NCBI GenBank assembly: GCA_017463935.1
Contig: JAFUEM010000036.1
Span: 1-36,479 of the forward strand
DNA length: 36,479 bases
Reading direction: 5' to 3'
Origin: Kiritimatiellia bacterium
Lineage (GTDB): Bacteria > Verrucomicrobiota > Kiritimatiellia > RFP12 > UBA1067
Positions 23,578 through 31,852 of this stretch are shown piece by piece. Both the position numbers and the translations under genes were made by a program. The stretch's first letter is position 1. Every line of letters begins with the position of its first letter. Below the pieces are notes generated by a model. That model searched no databases. It had not been told where the DNA came from and saw only the letters and a list, made by a program, of their open reading frames with translations.

Positions 23578-25441
23578 ATACATAGCATGCTTCTTTGATA
23601 TGTTGGGGCAGTCTGCGGCATATCTAAAGTTGAAAGATCTAAATACACCAAAAGAAGCAATAGATGCTGTTGTTTCTAAAGCCACTGAGACAATGGCAGT
23701 GGCAGAACATTTACGTGGAATTGTTGCGGATATAGAATCGAATCCTATTGCGATTGTAGAGCAGTTAAAAAGGAACGCAGGAACTATTTTTGAGTCTATT
23801 TCGGTCGACACTTTTCTTGCAGGAAAGCCACGAGAAGGTGAATGGGGTGTTGTCATATTTTCTGATGGAGTTCTGTTTTACATCAAAGAAGGAAATCTAT
23901 GGGCAGGTCTTTTGTTTATAACGTGGCTTACCAGACTATCTGAATTGATGGTTAGGTTGCATTCTGATTTGATATCGGTTCGAGGGGCCGTATCTGTAGG
24001 TGAGGCTTGGCCGGTTAAGGGCGGTTCATTATGCGGCCCACTAATTGATCAATTGGATAGAATGGAGAAAGATTCGGCGTTCTATTCAAGGATAATAGCG
24101 TCGCATCAATTTGAGGAATATATTAGTGAGCTTGTCGAATTATCTGATAAATCAGAGAAGGTAGATAATCTCTTTTTTCTGGCAAGAGATTTGTTTGATG
24201 CGGATATAGACGGGATATTGATGCTTGACATACTTTCGGTGCATATGTTGAATCGCTTAAAGGCAGAAGGACGTGCCTTGGACTATCTGAAGCGATATAA
24301 GAGAGCGGCAACAACGATATCGGATGAAGCAAATGGATTGTCAGAGAATATTTCGTTATCTAAAGTGGCAGTGGATACAAGTACGATTTCATGGAAATAT
24401 CACTTCCTTGACGCATATTATGGTTCGCGGTCTGAGATTATCGACAATGCCTTGGAGCAGTCTTCAAAGGGAACGAATAACGTTATAGATGTGAATGAAG
24501 GCGGCATATATAAAGAAGTCGGAGAGTATCTTGTTTGCTATTTTAGAATTGAAAAGATGCGGCATTTCCCAGATAAGTACCACCAAGAATACAATTACGA
24601 TGGAATATTTGATGCTGTTGATTCCGGGGAAGATACGGCTATATTGCTTCAAAGTTTAATCGCTCAGTTGCATCTGTCGATTGATTCGTGGAAAAAAGAT
24701 CCAAAGAGATTGTTCAGAACTAGCATTGTAGATCACAACATTTGGCCCGATCAAAGCGGTTTTGAGCGGGAAACAGATGTGTTGTCAGTGGGAGTAGAAC
24801 AAATTGGCAATTACTTATTATTCTATGTCCGAAATGATTGTCCATTGGCGTTGCTCTTTTTCGTCTCTTGCGTCCAGATGGTTTCTGTGATGACATTAGA
24901 CGCATTGATTCGCGACCATGTTGTTATGGTGGCCTGTACATTAGGAAATGGATGGGAAATTGCGCCTAATCAACTGATGGGGCCATGCATTGGTGAGGCA
25001 CATAAACTGACAAACGTATATGCATTCTATCCGCGTATTGTAATGTCTCCAGCGCTTCAGGACATAATTGCTAGATCAAGAACTTGTATTACATTCTTTG
25101 GGTCGAATGAGATGTATCCGATTGTACAGGATGTTGATGGAGTTTATTTTTGGGATTATTTGTCGGAGATCAATAAAGCTCTATTCGAATCAAGAAGTAT
25201 TCCGTTGGATTTTCATGGGGCAGTTGAATTTGTCTATACTAGGCTTTCAAGACGTATGGGATTTTTTGCAAAGTGCGCCCGACGAAAAGAACTGTCGGCG
25301 TCAAAGGTAAGGCCGATGTTGGTATTGCAGTTCTATCTGCAAGAGAAGTTGAATAAGTGCGGTGTTAATTGCGATGCGATTAAAGAACAAATAATTGAGG
25401 AAATGGATGCTTTGCCTTTGATGAATCACAGAGGTGTGTGA
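23558..25441 (+). CDS. Tandem cyclase-homology-domain protein (Pycsar-cyclase-like), copy A
   Basis: The product (627 aa) has two similar halves. Domain 1 has YIACFFDMLGQ (Asp14), VIFSDGVLFYI (Asp103), SVRGAVSVGEAW (about 140-151) and CGPLIDQLDRMEKDSAFYSRII; this is the order seen in class III nucleotide cyclases of the Pycsar PycC type (FxDxLG, FSDS, RGxxxxG, GPA..E.......PRI). Domain 2 (from about 322) reads GEYLVCYFRIEKM, VEQIGNYLLFYV, MVACTLGNGWEI and FYPRIVMS: the same scaffold, but with no Asp at either metal position. It lacks membrane spans. A paralogue lies at 31853. The gene is visibly more AT-rich than its neighbours and starts 20 bases inside the preceding gene. Cyclase activity is a prediction; no product is known. 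Confidence 0.7.
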   Translation: MTANNHRYIACFFDMLGQSAAYLKLKDLNTPKEAIDAVVSKATETMAVAEHLRGIVADIESNPIAIVEQLKRNAGTIFESISVDTFLAGKPREGEWGVVIFSDGVLFYIKEGNLWAGLLFITWLTRLSELMVRLHSDLISVRGAVSVGEAWPVKGGSLCGPLIDQLDRMEKDSAFYSRIIASHQFEEYISELVELSDKSEKVDNLFFLARDLFDADIDGILMLDILSVHMLNRLKAEGRALDYLKRYKRAATTISDEANGLSENISLSKVAVDTSTISWKYHFLDAYYGSRSEIIDNALEQSSKGTNNVIDVNEGGIYKEVGEYLVCYFRIEKMRHFPDKYHQEYNYDGIFDAVDSGEDTAILLQSLIAQLHLSIDSWKKDPKRLFRTSIVDHNIWPDQSGFERETDVLSVGVEQIGNYLLFYVRNDCPLALLFFVSCVQMVSVMTLDALIRDHVVMVACTLGNGWEIAPNQLMGPCIGEAHKLTNVYAFYPRIVMSPALQDIIARSRTCITFFGSNEMYPIVQDVDGVYFWDYLSEINKALFESRSIPLDFHGAVEFVYTRLSRRMGFFAKCARRKELSASKVRPMLVLQFYLQEKLNKCGVNCDAIKEQIIEEMDALPLMNHRGV

Positions 25442-25467
25442 TGTGGAAGAATATTTGAGAATATATT

Positions 25468-26244
25468 ATGGTAGATACCATACATAAAACCGTTGGCTTT
25501 GTTTTGAATCCGCTTTTTATCGGGATGTTGCTGGCTGCAGCGGCATTTGCGCTTGCGGTACTTAATAAGAAGCGCCAATCTGTGGTTTTTGCACTCGGTA
25601 TTGCCTTGTCATGGTTTTGGTTTTGGGCGATGCCGATTGTTGGCGGTTGGCTTGCTTTGCCGCTTGAGGAGGATTTTCCTGTCGAACTTGCGGAGGACAT
25701 GCCAAGGGCCGATGCAATAGTGCTCTTGGGCGGCGGCGTGTGGGGGACGACCAATTATCCGTATGCGATGCTGAATGACGGTGCGGATCGTGCGTGGCAC
25801 GCGGCGAGATTGTGGAAGGCGGGAAAGGCGCCGATTATCATCCCAAGCAATGTCGATGCGGAATTGTGCGATATCAATCTTCTGGTTGACTTGGGCGTGC
25901 CTCGCGAGGCTGTCGTGCTGGAGAACAAGGCGGTGAACACGGAAGAGAATGCGAAGTTTGTCCGGGAGATTTTAGCGCAGAGGCGCAAAGGCGCGGAGGA
26001 CGCAAAGAAACCAAGTGTGCTGTTGGTGACGAGCGCGTGCCACATGAGACGGAGCTTGTATATGTTTGAGAAGTATGCGCCAGAGATTGAGTGCATCCCG
26101 GCTGCGACGGACTACCAGGCGTTGCCGTGGAAGGACGAGCCGTTCAAGTGGCGGCATCTTTTACCAGATATTGGCGCATTTGCGAGGAACAATGCATTCA
26201 TCCACGAATACATCGGCTACTACGGCTACAAGTGGCTTAGATAG
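25468..26244 (+). CDS. YdcF/ElyC/SanA-like DUF218 membrane protein
   Basis: The product (258 aa) has two N-terminal membrane segments (about residues 12-29 and 36-58) followed by a soluble DUF218 domain. This domain has ADAIVLLGGGV, RAWHAARLWKAGKAPIIIPS, VLENKAVNTEENAKF and LLVTSACHMRRSLYMFEKY, the family hallmarks. ElyC-type proteins affect envelope polysaccharide or lipid-carrier metabolism in Enterobacteria; the biochemical role is still unclear. It lies between a tandem cyclase-homology gene and the AbiL-like pair, so it might belong either to the envelope locus or to the accessory block. Confidence 0.88.
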   Translation: MVDTIHKTVGFVLNPLFIGMLLAAAAFALAVLNKKRQSVVFALGIALSWFWFWAMPIVGGWLALPLEEDFPVELAEDMPRADAIVLLGGGVWGTTNYPYAMLNDGADRAWHAARLWKAGKAPIIIPSNVDAELCDINLLVDLGVPREAVVLENKAVNTEENAKFVREILAQRRKGAEDAKKPSVLLVTSACHMRRSLYMFEKYAPEIECIPAATDYQALPWKDEPFKWRHLLPDIGAFARNNAFIHEYIGYYGYKWLR

Positions 26245-26291
26245 TTGTTAGCAGGAGTTGTCGCAATTATGAGATTTTTTCGCAAGTTCTA

Positions 26292-26321
26292 TTGCCTTCG
26301 GCAGGTGAGATGTGATATAAT
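26292..26321 (+). promoter_or_regulatory. Promoter of the AAA ATPase/RloB pair
   Basis: TTGCCT (26292-26297) and TATAAT (26316-26321) are separated by 18 bases, 22 bases before the ATG. The -10 lies inside TGTGATATAAT, the same extended element seen before mnmA and the last gene. The pair therefore appears to have its own sigma-70-type promoter. Confidence 0.7.
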
Positions 26322-26342
26322 ACACATCGTTTGAGGTGGAAG

Positions 26343-27620
26343 ATGCTTATAAATCTCACAATTGAGAACTTCTTGTCGTTTGATGCGCCAGTCTCTTTCT
26401 CAATGGAGGCTGGTCGCAAGACCTCGCGTCATGAGAACCATGTTCGCGATGTGAATGGTATTTCAGTCTTGCGAGGGGCTGCGATATATGGCGCTAATGC
26501 ATCTGGTAAGTCCAATCTTCTTAAGGCGGTCGATTTGTTTCGCCAGATGGTTTCCCGTGGCGATTGCTCCGTAGTGCGTGGGATGCAGTTTGCTTTGTCT
26601 GCATCCATTAGGCCGGAAATGCGATTCGATGCAGTGTGTTCCAATGACGGCTCGGTGTTCAGGTATGCGGTCGTCACGGATGGACTCGCAGTCAAGAGGG
26701 AAACCCTTTGGCTTGTCAGTGGCGAAAAAGAATCAATTCTTTTTGACAGGGAGAACGGAACTCGCTTAGAACTTGATGCGCGACTTGATAAGGCGGAGTG
26801 GTATAGGCAACGGACATTGGCGGACAATCTTCTGTATTTGCCGAAGTTGATTTCTGATGGTTTGGTAGAGAACAAGTTGGACATTGCAATGTCCGAGGTA
26901 ATCCTATCGGCTTATATTGGGCTTAATAACATGTTTGTGCTTGGCACGGAATCGCGTCCGAACCCAGCAGCATTCTACACTTTTATCAAGCAGAATGACT
27001 TCAAGACGTTTTTGCTTGAGCTGCTGAAGCGTGCTGACTTGGGCGTTACAGATCTCTCGTGGGAGCCTTTGTCCAGCAAGGAAGCTGAGATGATATTCAG
27101 CATGAATCCTTTCAATGGGGATGGCGTTCGTGTGTTGGGCATAAGCAGAGGGTTCTATCTAATTAAAAAAGATGCCAGTGGAATCAGCGGCGAGGAGTTC
27201 CGGCTGCAGCATAATGGAGTGCCTCTACGTGCAGAGTCTGAATCTGACGGAACCATACGATTGATTCATCTTTCGCCGATGTTGTATCAGTTGTATCATG
27301 GCAATGGAACATGGTTTATAGACGAGGCTGATTGTCATATTCATCCTGTATTGATGAAGTATCTCCTTAAGGCTTTCATGGATCGCAAGGCCGATGATGC
27401 CCAACTTGTGATAACCATGCATGACACCAACCTCATGTCGCATGATATCTGGCGTACAGATGAGATTTGGTTCGCTGAGAAGCGTGTTGATGGATCGTCA
27501 GACTTGTATTCGCTCTACCAGTTTCAGCCGAGGCATGACAAGAACCTGGAGAAGGGGTATCTGCAAGGTCTATATGGCGCACTGCCGTGTCTTGGCGGGG
27601 AGATGACATATGGCGAATGA
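26343..27620 (+). CDS. AAA family ATPase, AbiLi/RloA-like
   Basis: The product (425 aa) is an ABC-type AAA ATPase of the AAA_15/AAA_21 kind. The N-terminus is LINLTIENFLSFDAPVSFSM, Walker A is G50-ANASGK-S57, Walker B is WFIDEADCHIHP (D327, E328), and ITMHDTNLM (His360) follows as the switch region. Together with the RloB-like gene overlapping its end, it forms the two-gene arrangement of the AbiL (AbiLi/AbiLii) abortive-infection system. ATG 26343 follows TGAGGTGGA; an in-frame TTG at 26331 is less likely. It probably senses infection and controls the RloB partner. Confidence 0.85.
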   Translation: MLINLTIENFLSFDAPVSFSMEAGRKTSRHENHVRDVNGISVLRGAAIYGANASGKSNLLKAVDLFRQMVSRGDCSVVRGMQFALSASIRPEMRFDAVCSNDGSVFRYAVVTDGLAVKRETLWLVSGEKESILFDRENGTRLELDARLDKAEWYRQRTLADNLLYLPKLISDGLVENKLDIAMSEVILSAYIGLNNMFVLGTESRPNPAAFYTFIKQNDFKTFLLELLKRADLGVTDLSWEPLSSKEAEMIFSMNPFNGDGVRVLGISRGFYLIKKDASGISGEEFRLQHNGVPLRAESESDGTIRLIHLSPMLYQLYHGNGTWFIDEADCHIHPVLMKYLLKAFMDRKADDAQLVITMHDTNLMSHDIWRTDEIWFAEKRVDGSSDLYSLYQFQPRHDKNLEKGYLQGLYGALPCLGGEMTYGE

Positions 27621-28296
27621 CGCGGTTCCTGTTCCCGTAGTCTATCTCTTTCACGAAGGGAAGACGGAGCTTGGTTATCTCCAATCTTTGGCTAAGGGAC
27701 GTGCAATTCGGATTGTCCCTGAACCGTCGGTTTCGTCGCCGGTACGGCTATTGGAGAGCGCAATGCGGTTTGCTATGCAGCACGCTGAGGATTTGCGAGC
27801 CAATCCAAATGCGGAGATTTGGGTTGTGTTTGACCATGACGCCAAGGCAAAGGAGATGTCGGCGGTTCGATCCGTATTGAAGAAGTGCCCTGCTGAATGT
27901 ATCGTTGGGTGCGTGGTTCATGATATCAACAAATGCGAGTCGAATGACATTCTCGGCCGTATCCATGTTGCGCTTATGTCGCCATGCATTGAGATATGGG
28001 GGATTCTCTGCACTGAAGAAGGCTCGACGATGAAGCGGTTTCCGGAGGACCGACATGAATTGCAGAGTTTGTTGCATAAGGTCATGCCACGATATGATCA
28101 TAAGTGTGGCGCCCAGTTCGATTTGGCGAAGATGACATGTGTGGATGCGGCAATTAAGCGTGCCAAAGAGTGGGCGGGTACGCATGGTGCATTCCCCGAA
28201 TGTCTTGACGCTTCGCATTACGCTGGTATTTGCCCGCTTGTTGAAAAAATAATTGCCTCGCCGCTGATATCACCTAAATCTTGGCGACGGCAGTAA
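27610..28296 (+). CDS. RloB-like protein (AbiLii-type effector)
   Basis: The product (228 aa) matches RloB (PF13707), a TOPRIM-like putative nuclease family. It has LFHEGKTELGYL with E16 as the first acidic residue, VVFDHD (D75, D77) as the DxD pair, NKCESNDI, and SPCIEIWGIL, the counterpart of S.PcFE.W. It starts 11 bases inside the ATPase gene, with GGGGAG (27597-27602) as ribosome binding site. Pairing with an AAA ATPase is the known AbiL layout. The target in the cell is not known from sequence. Confidence 0.85.
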   Translation: MANDAVPVPVVYLFHEGKTELGYLQSLAKGRAIRIVPEPSVSSPVRLLESAMRFAMQHAEDLRANPNAEIWVVFDHDAKAKEMSAVRSVLKKCPAECIVGCVVHDINKCESNDILGRIHVALMSPCIEIWGILCTEEGSTMKRFPEDRHELQSLLHKVMPRYDHKCGAQFDLAKMTCVDAAIKRAKEWAGTHGAFPECLDASHYAGICPLVEKIIASPLISPKSWRRQ

Positions 28297-28386
28297 TGTG
28301 TCAGTAATTTAAGCCGCAGCTTAGCGGTATTGTAGACTAGCAAATAATCTCTCAGTTTAGGCGCATTGCGCCAATCTGTTCTATTG

Positions 28387-28409
28387 CTATGCCTTTACAC
28401 AGGGCATAG
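28387..28409. repeat. Inverted repeat upstream of the GT26 gene
   Basis: CTATGCC (28387-28393) pairs with GGCATAG (28403-28409). The gap 28297-28429 also contains a 5-bp hairpin, GGCGC-ATT-GCGCC (about 28360-28372). Neither has a T-run, so their role is unclear: an RNA processing site, weak terminator or operator. The gap separates the RloB-like gene from the next transferase block and has no gene. Confidence 0.4.
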
Positions 28410-28429
28410 TAAACATTGTTCATCCTGTT

Positions 28430-29161
28430 ATGATTGAGAAAGTAAAGACGCGATATTGGGATATGGCGGCGGTGACTTATGAGTCGCTGCTGGCGGAGAT
28501 GGAATCATGGCGTCATGCCAAAGGGAAGACTCGGCTTGTCTGTTTTTGCGATGCTAATGGGCTTGCCCATGGTTGGCGAGACGAGGAATTGGCTCCGGCA
28601 TACCGCAAGGCCGATGCTGTTGTGGCCGATGGAATAATCATGGTGAAACTGGCCAAGGTTTATGGCGGTAAGTTGTCCGGTAGAGTGATCGGGCCTGTTC
28701 TGTTTGAGAAGACGATGGAATACGGTGTTAGCCGAGGTTGGCGGCATTTCTTTTGCGGTACGAACGAGGAGACGCTTGCCAAACTTAAGGCGAACATGGA
28801 GGCCAAGTTCCCAGGTGTTAAGATTGTCGGAACGTATGCTCCTGAGTACTCGGCAGATCCAAAGGTGCCTGAGGGCGTTGATTGCGACTTTATGTGGGTT
28901 GCTCTGGGCAGCCCAAAGCAGGAGAAGTGGTGCGCGAGGCATCTGGGTGAATTCAATGCGGCGGCGGTTCTTCCTGTCGGCGCTGCGTTTGACTTTCATG
29001 CAGGGACGCAGAAGCCGGTTCCTCAGTGGGTTCACAAATACGGCATCTGCTGGCTGTGGCGCATGTGTACTGGCGGCTGGCGCGTTCTGAAACGCGACCT
29101 TTGGTGCGTTCCAAGGGCGGCATGGATTCTGGCGAGCGAGTTTGTCAGGGTCAGGTTTTGA
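28430..29161 (+). CDS. WecG/TagA/CpsF family glycosyltransferase (GT26)
   Basis: The product (243 aa) shows the GT26 pattern: VCFCDANGLAHGW, ADAVVADGIIMVKLAK (the conserved D-G following the first strands), HFFCGTNEETLAKLKANM, FMWVALGSPKQEKWC with the SPKQE motif, LPVGAAFDFHAGTQKPVPQWV, and a basic C-terminal tail. These enzymes transfer N-acetylmannosamine-type or related sugars to lipid-linked acceptors, usually as the second sugar. ATG 28430 follows the hairpin-containing gap. Its TGA shares one base with the next ATG. Confidence 0.93.
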   Translation: MIEKVKTRYWDMAAVTYESLLAEMESWRHAKGKTRLVCFCDANGLAHGWRDEELAPAYRKADAVVADGIIMVKLAKVYGGKLSGRVIGPVLFEKTMEYGVSRGWRHFFCGTNEETLAKLKANMEAKFPGVKIVGTYAPEYSADPKVPEGVDCDFMWVALGSPKQEKWCARHLGEFNAAAVLPVGAAFDFHAGTQKPVPQWVHKYGICWLWRMCTGGWRVLKRDLWCVPRAAWILASEFVRVRF

Positions 29162-29925
29162 TGTCGATTGAATTGGCGATATTCACCGCGACAAAACCGT
29201 TTGAGGGGCGTACTGGCGAAATCCAAAACCGCTCGCTATCAAACTGGCGCGATGTGTTCTGGGGTATGGATACGATCGAGTTCAAAGGGCCGCTTGTGCC
29301 GTTTGACGAGATGGTCAAGGTGGTGGAAGACGACACCGATGACAATTGGCTGATGTATGCAAATGCCGATATCCTTTTCGACAAGGCGCAGGTGTGGCGA
29401 CTATACGATTCGTGGATAGGGAATTTGCCCCGTGTTCTCGATGGCGATTTCTTGCTGACTGGACAGAGGATTGACATACAGGAAAACGGATCAAGGCGAC
29501 TGCACAGGCCGAGTGGGATGGATTATTTCGTGTTTCGGCGGGGAATGTTTCGTGATTTGCCTAGGACACTTATGGGACGGGCGTATTGCGACAATGCGCT
29601 CGTTTTGCATTGTTTAGGGCAGAACATTCCTGTGATTGACGCTAGTTTTGCGCTGAGGGTTGAACACCAGTTTCACGACTACGGTCATATAGCAGGCGGT
29701 AGGAAATCCGTCTGGTGCGGGGAAGACGCATTGGCGAACAAAAGGAACAACAGTTTGCGAGAATTAGGCCCCAATGTCCTTGATGCGACGCATACATTGC
29801 TGCCCGACGGGAGAATGGTTCCAAATATTCGCAGGCGTCCGAGTTGCTGGGGGTTGTGGAATTTGTTGACTCGCGGTGGAAAGTACTGGAAAAATCCGAA
29901 ATGGGACGGCGTGGTGCCTATATGA
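29161..29925 (+). CDS. Putative glycosyltransferase (GT-A-like)
   Basis: The product (254 aa) starts MSIELAIFTATKPFEGRTGE. It has WLMYANADILFD (N68-A-D70, a DxD-like turn), then GDFLLTGQRIDI, DYFVFRRGMF and CDNALVLHCLGQNIPVIDAS, and a His-rich segment (VEHQFHDYGH). The arrangement of a strand ending in an acidic turn followed by a conserved D-N-(W/A) segment fits small nucleotide-diphospho-sugar transferases. Its place among transferases with 1-4-base overlaps on both sides supports this. I do not recognise a precise family. Confidence 0.6.
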   Translation: MSIELAIFTATKPFEGRTGEIQNRSLSNWRDVFWGMDTIEFKGPLVPFDEMVKVVEDDTDDNWLMYANADILFDKAQVWRLYDSWIGNLPRVLDGDFLLTGQRIDIQENGSRRLHRPSGMDYFVFRRGMFRDLPRTLMGRAYCDNALVLHCLGQNIPVIDASFALRVEHQFHDYGHIAGGRKSVWCGEDALANKRNNSLRELGPNVLDATHTLLPDGRMVPNIRRRPSCWGLWNLLTRGGKYWKNPKWDGVVPI

Positions 29926-30884
29926 TGAAGCAGTCGGCTGTCTATATCACACGCTGCGACATTGGCTGGTATTCAAAGAACGCCAATGCGTATTTGAAGC
30001 CGCTTGAAATCGCGCAGAAATATCGGACGACGCTCTGTGTGTGCAAAGATTGCCGTGTGCCGCGTGAGATTGAAGACCAGTGCGAGGCGATTGTGCGGTT
30101 CGGTGGACTGCGCGGGCTGCTGAAACCACATAATACACTCAATGCGCGGGAAGGGGGCTTGTTGTTCACGGGCTTTGACTTCCCTTGCATGTACAAGGCA
30201 TGGCAATTGAAAAAGAAGTTTGGCTGCAAATGGACAATCTTTCTTTGGGATCCACCCAGCCTGCGATGGCGTGACGGATTGCCGCCTCTGCGCTGGGCTA
30301 TAGATGCTGTATTCAGGTTCTTTGCCAGGCGATGCGACAGGCTTATGTTGAATATCCATCCAGGTTTGCTGGATGAGATTGGCTACAAGCCGCGAGAGGG
30401 GCAGTTGGAACTGCGGATGCAGGATGCTTGGGCGAATGCAAAGTGTAAAATTGAAAATGTGAAAATGGAGTCGGTCCCATATGAATATGATTTTGGCGTA
30501 TTGTCGAACTGGGAAAGGGGCAAGGGTGGGCCGTTGATGGTTGAGGCGATGGCGAAGATGCCTGGCAAGCGGTGCTTGTGGATTGGCAATCCGCCGCGAG
30601 ATGGCAAGGTGCGTGTCGGAATCGAATTTGCTGGGCGTCTTTCACAGGAAGAGGCGTTCGCCCGACTGAAGAAGTGCCGCGTTTTGGTTGTGCCCTATTT
30701 GCCGACACGAGCGCTCAAGTGGAACTATCCGCTTAAGCTATATGAGTATCTGCAAATTGGTCGGCCCATTGTTTCGAGCGACAATCCCGGCAATGTTACC
30801 ATAGCCGCTAAGTATCCTGGACGAATAACACTATTCAAGAGTGGTGATGTTGATGAACTTACAGCCAAGTTGCGTTCAGAATGA
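29922..30884 (+). CDS. GT-B glycosyltransferase
   Basis: The product (320 aa) begins QSAVYITRCDIGWYSKNANA. It has a short N-terminal domain with WTIFLWDPP, then a C-terminal donor-binding domain with VSSDNPGNVTIA and VVPYLPTRALKWNYPLKLYEYLQIGRPIV, the last being the usual Y.P.K..EY...G.P.V motif of GT4-like enzymes. Residues encoded by 30438-30467 (AKCKIENVKME) come from an AT-rich short repeat and look like an in-frame insertion between the domains. Two adjacent ATGs (29922, 29925) overlap the previous stop. Donor unknown. Confidence 0.82.
   Translation: MMKQSAVYITRCDIGWYSKNANAYLKPLEIAQKYRTTLCVCKDCRVPREIEDQCEAIVRFGGLRGLLKPHNTLNAREGGLLFTGFDFPCMYKAWQLKKKFGCKWTIFLWDPPSLRWRDGLPPLRWAIDAVFRFFARRCDRLMLNIHPGLLDEIGYKPREGQLELRMQDAWANAKCKIENVKMESVPYEYDFGVLSNWERGKGGPLMVEAMAKMPGKRCLWIGNPPRDGKVRVGIEFAGRLSQEEAFARLKKCRVLVVPYLPTRALKWNYPLKLYEYLQIGRPIVSSDNPGNVTIAAKYPGRITLFKSGDVDELTAKLRSE
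30438..30467 (+). repeat. Short AT-rich in-frame repeat within a glycosyltransferase
   Basis: CAAAGTGTAAAATTGAAAAT followed by GTGAAAATGG has a near 9-base rhythm (AAATTGAAA, ATGTGAAAA). It encodes KCKIENVKM, a composition unlike its surroundings. It is a second repeat family, different from the GTAGAACGT type. Confidence 0.5.
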
Positions 30885-31714
30885 AGATACTGCATATAGT
30901 CCCTGGCACGAGCGACATATCAAATGGGATGGTCGTTGTCGCCAATTTAATTGCAAAAGAGCAAGGCGAATCAGAGGTCGTCGATTTGAATCAAGGACAA
31001 ATCAGAATATGCCAAAAAGATATCAATGAAATCTGGGTTCATGGTATGTGGCTGCCAAGGGAATGGCTTGTTTGCAGAGGGGTGTTGAAAGCTGGGAAAC
31101 GGTTGGTCCGCATGACTCATGGCAGCCTAAGTCCTGTTTATCTTGAGAACCAAAGCAAATGGAAGAAACGAGTTGTCTCTCCAATTGAGAAATGGCTGCT
31201 GCGCCTTTCGGATAAAGTTATTGTAACATGTGAATCTGAAGCTGAATGGGTGCGTGCATATCAACCAAAAGTAAAGCGCGTAGAGATGATGGATCTCAAG
31301 TGTTTTTTCAATCTACCTAAAGACTCCGTAAAGCGATATCCGGCGAGAAACTTCCTGTATCTTGGGCGTGAGCATCCATTGAAAGGGATTAAATATCTCA
31401 AGTTGGCTATAGCTGGTTTGAACAGAATCAATCTTCGCGTTTTGTCACATGCATTCGGTAATGAATTGGAAGAGGCCTGGCGCTGGGCCGATGTTCTAGT
31501 GTTGCCGACTTTAAGTGAGAACTTCGGACTCGTCATTGCCGAAGCCCTCGCGCGCGGCAAGCGCGTAATTACCACCGATGGCGCACCGGCGTGGGGTGAT
31601 GGCAATACTTATGGCGGCAGGTTGACCTACTTGCGGGGCTATAGGGATGGTACAGATGCTGAGAGGGTGGCAAAGCTCAAATCGGCAATTGAGAATTTGA
31701 TATGCATACACTAA
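30881..31714 (+). CDS. Glycosyltransferase family 4, short form
   Basis: The product (277 aa) has MKILHIVPGTSDISNGMVVVANL, WVHGMWLPREW and THGSLSP in the N-terminal domain. The C-terminal domain has FLYLGREHPLKGIKYL and LVLPTLSENFGLVIAEALARGKRVITTDGAP with both Glu of EX7E. The protein is about 100 residues shorter than typical GT4 enzymes, with both domains compact, but no key segment is missing; related short enzymes exist in LPS loci. Its ATG overlaps the previous stop. The 138 bases that follow (31715-31852) hold no recognised gene or strong promoter. Confidence 0.85.
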   Translation: MKILHIVPGTSDISNGMVVVANLIAKEQGESEVVDLNQGQIRICQKDINEIWVHGMWLPREWLVCRGVLKAGKRLVRMTHGSLSPVYLENQSKWKKRVVSPIEKWLLRLSDKVIVTCESEAEWVRAYQPKVKRVEMMDLKCFFNLPKDSVKRYPARNFLYLGREHPLKGIKYLKLAIAGLNRINLRVLSHAFGNELEEAWRWADVLVLPTLSENFGLVIAEALARGKRVITTDGAPAWGDGNTYGGRLTYLRGYRDGTDAERVAKLKSAIENLICIH

Positions 31715-31852
31715 AATTATAGCCATTGCAATATAGCGGCTCTATGGGGCAAGCCCAGACGCCGTGGCAACAATATAGACACTTGGGATGAATCCATAGA
31801 GGATGTTTAGGTTTACAATGGACTGAATCTTGTAGTTGCGGATATTAAGTGT

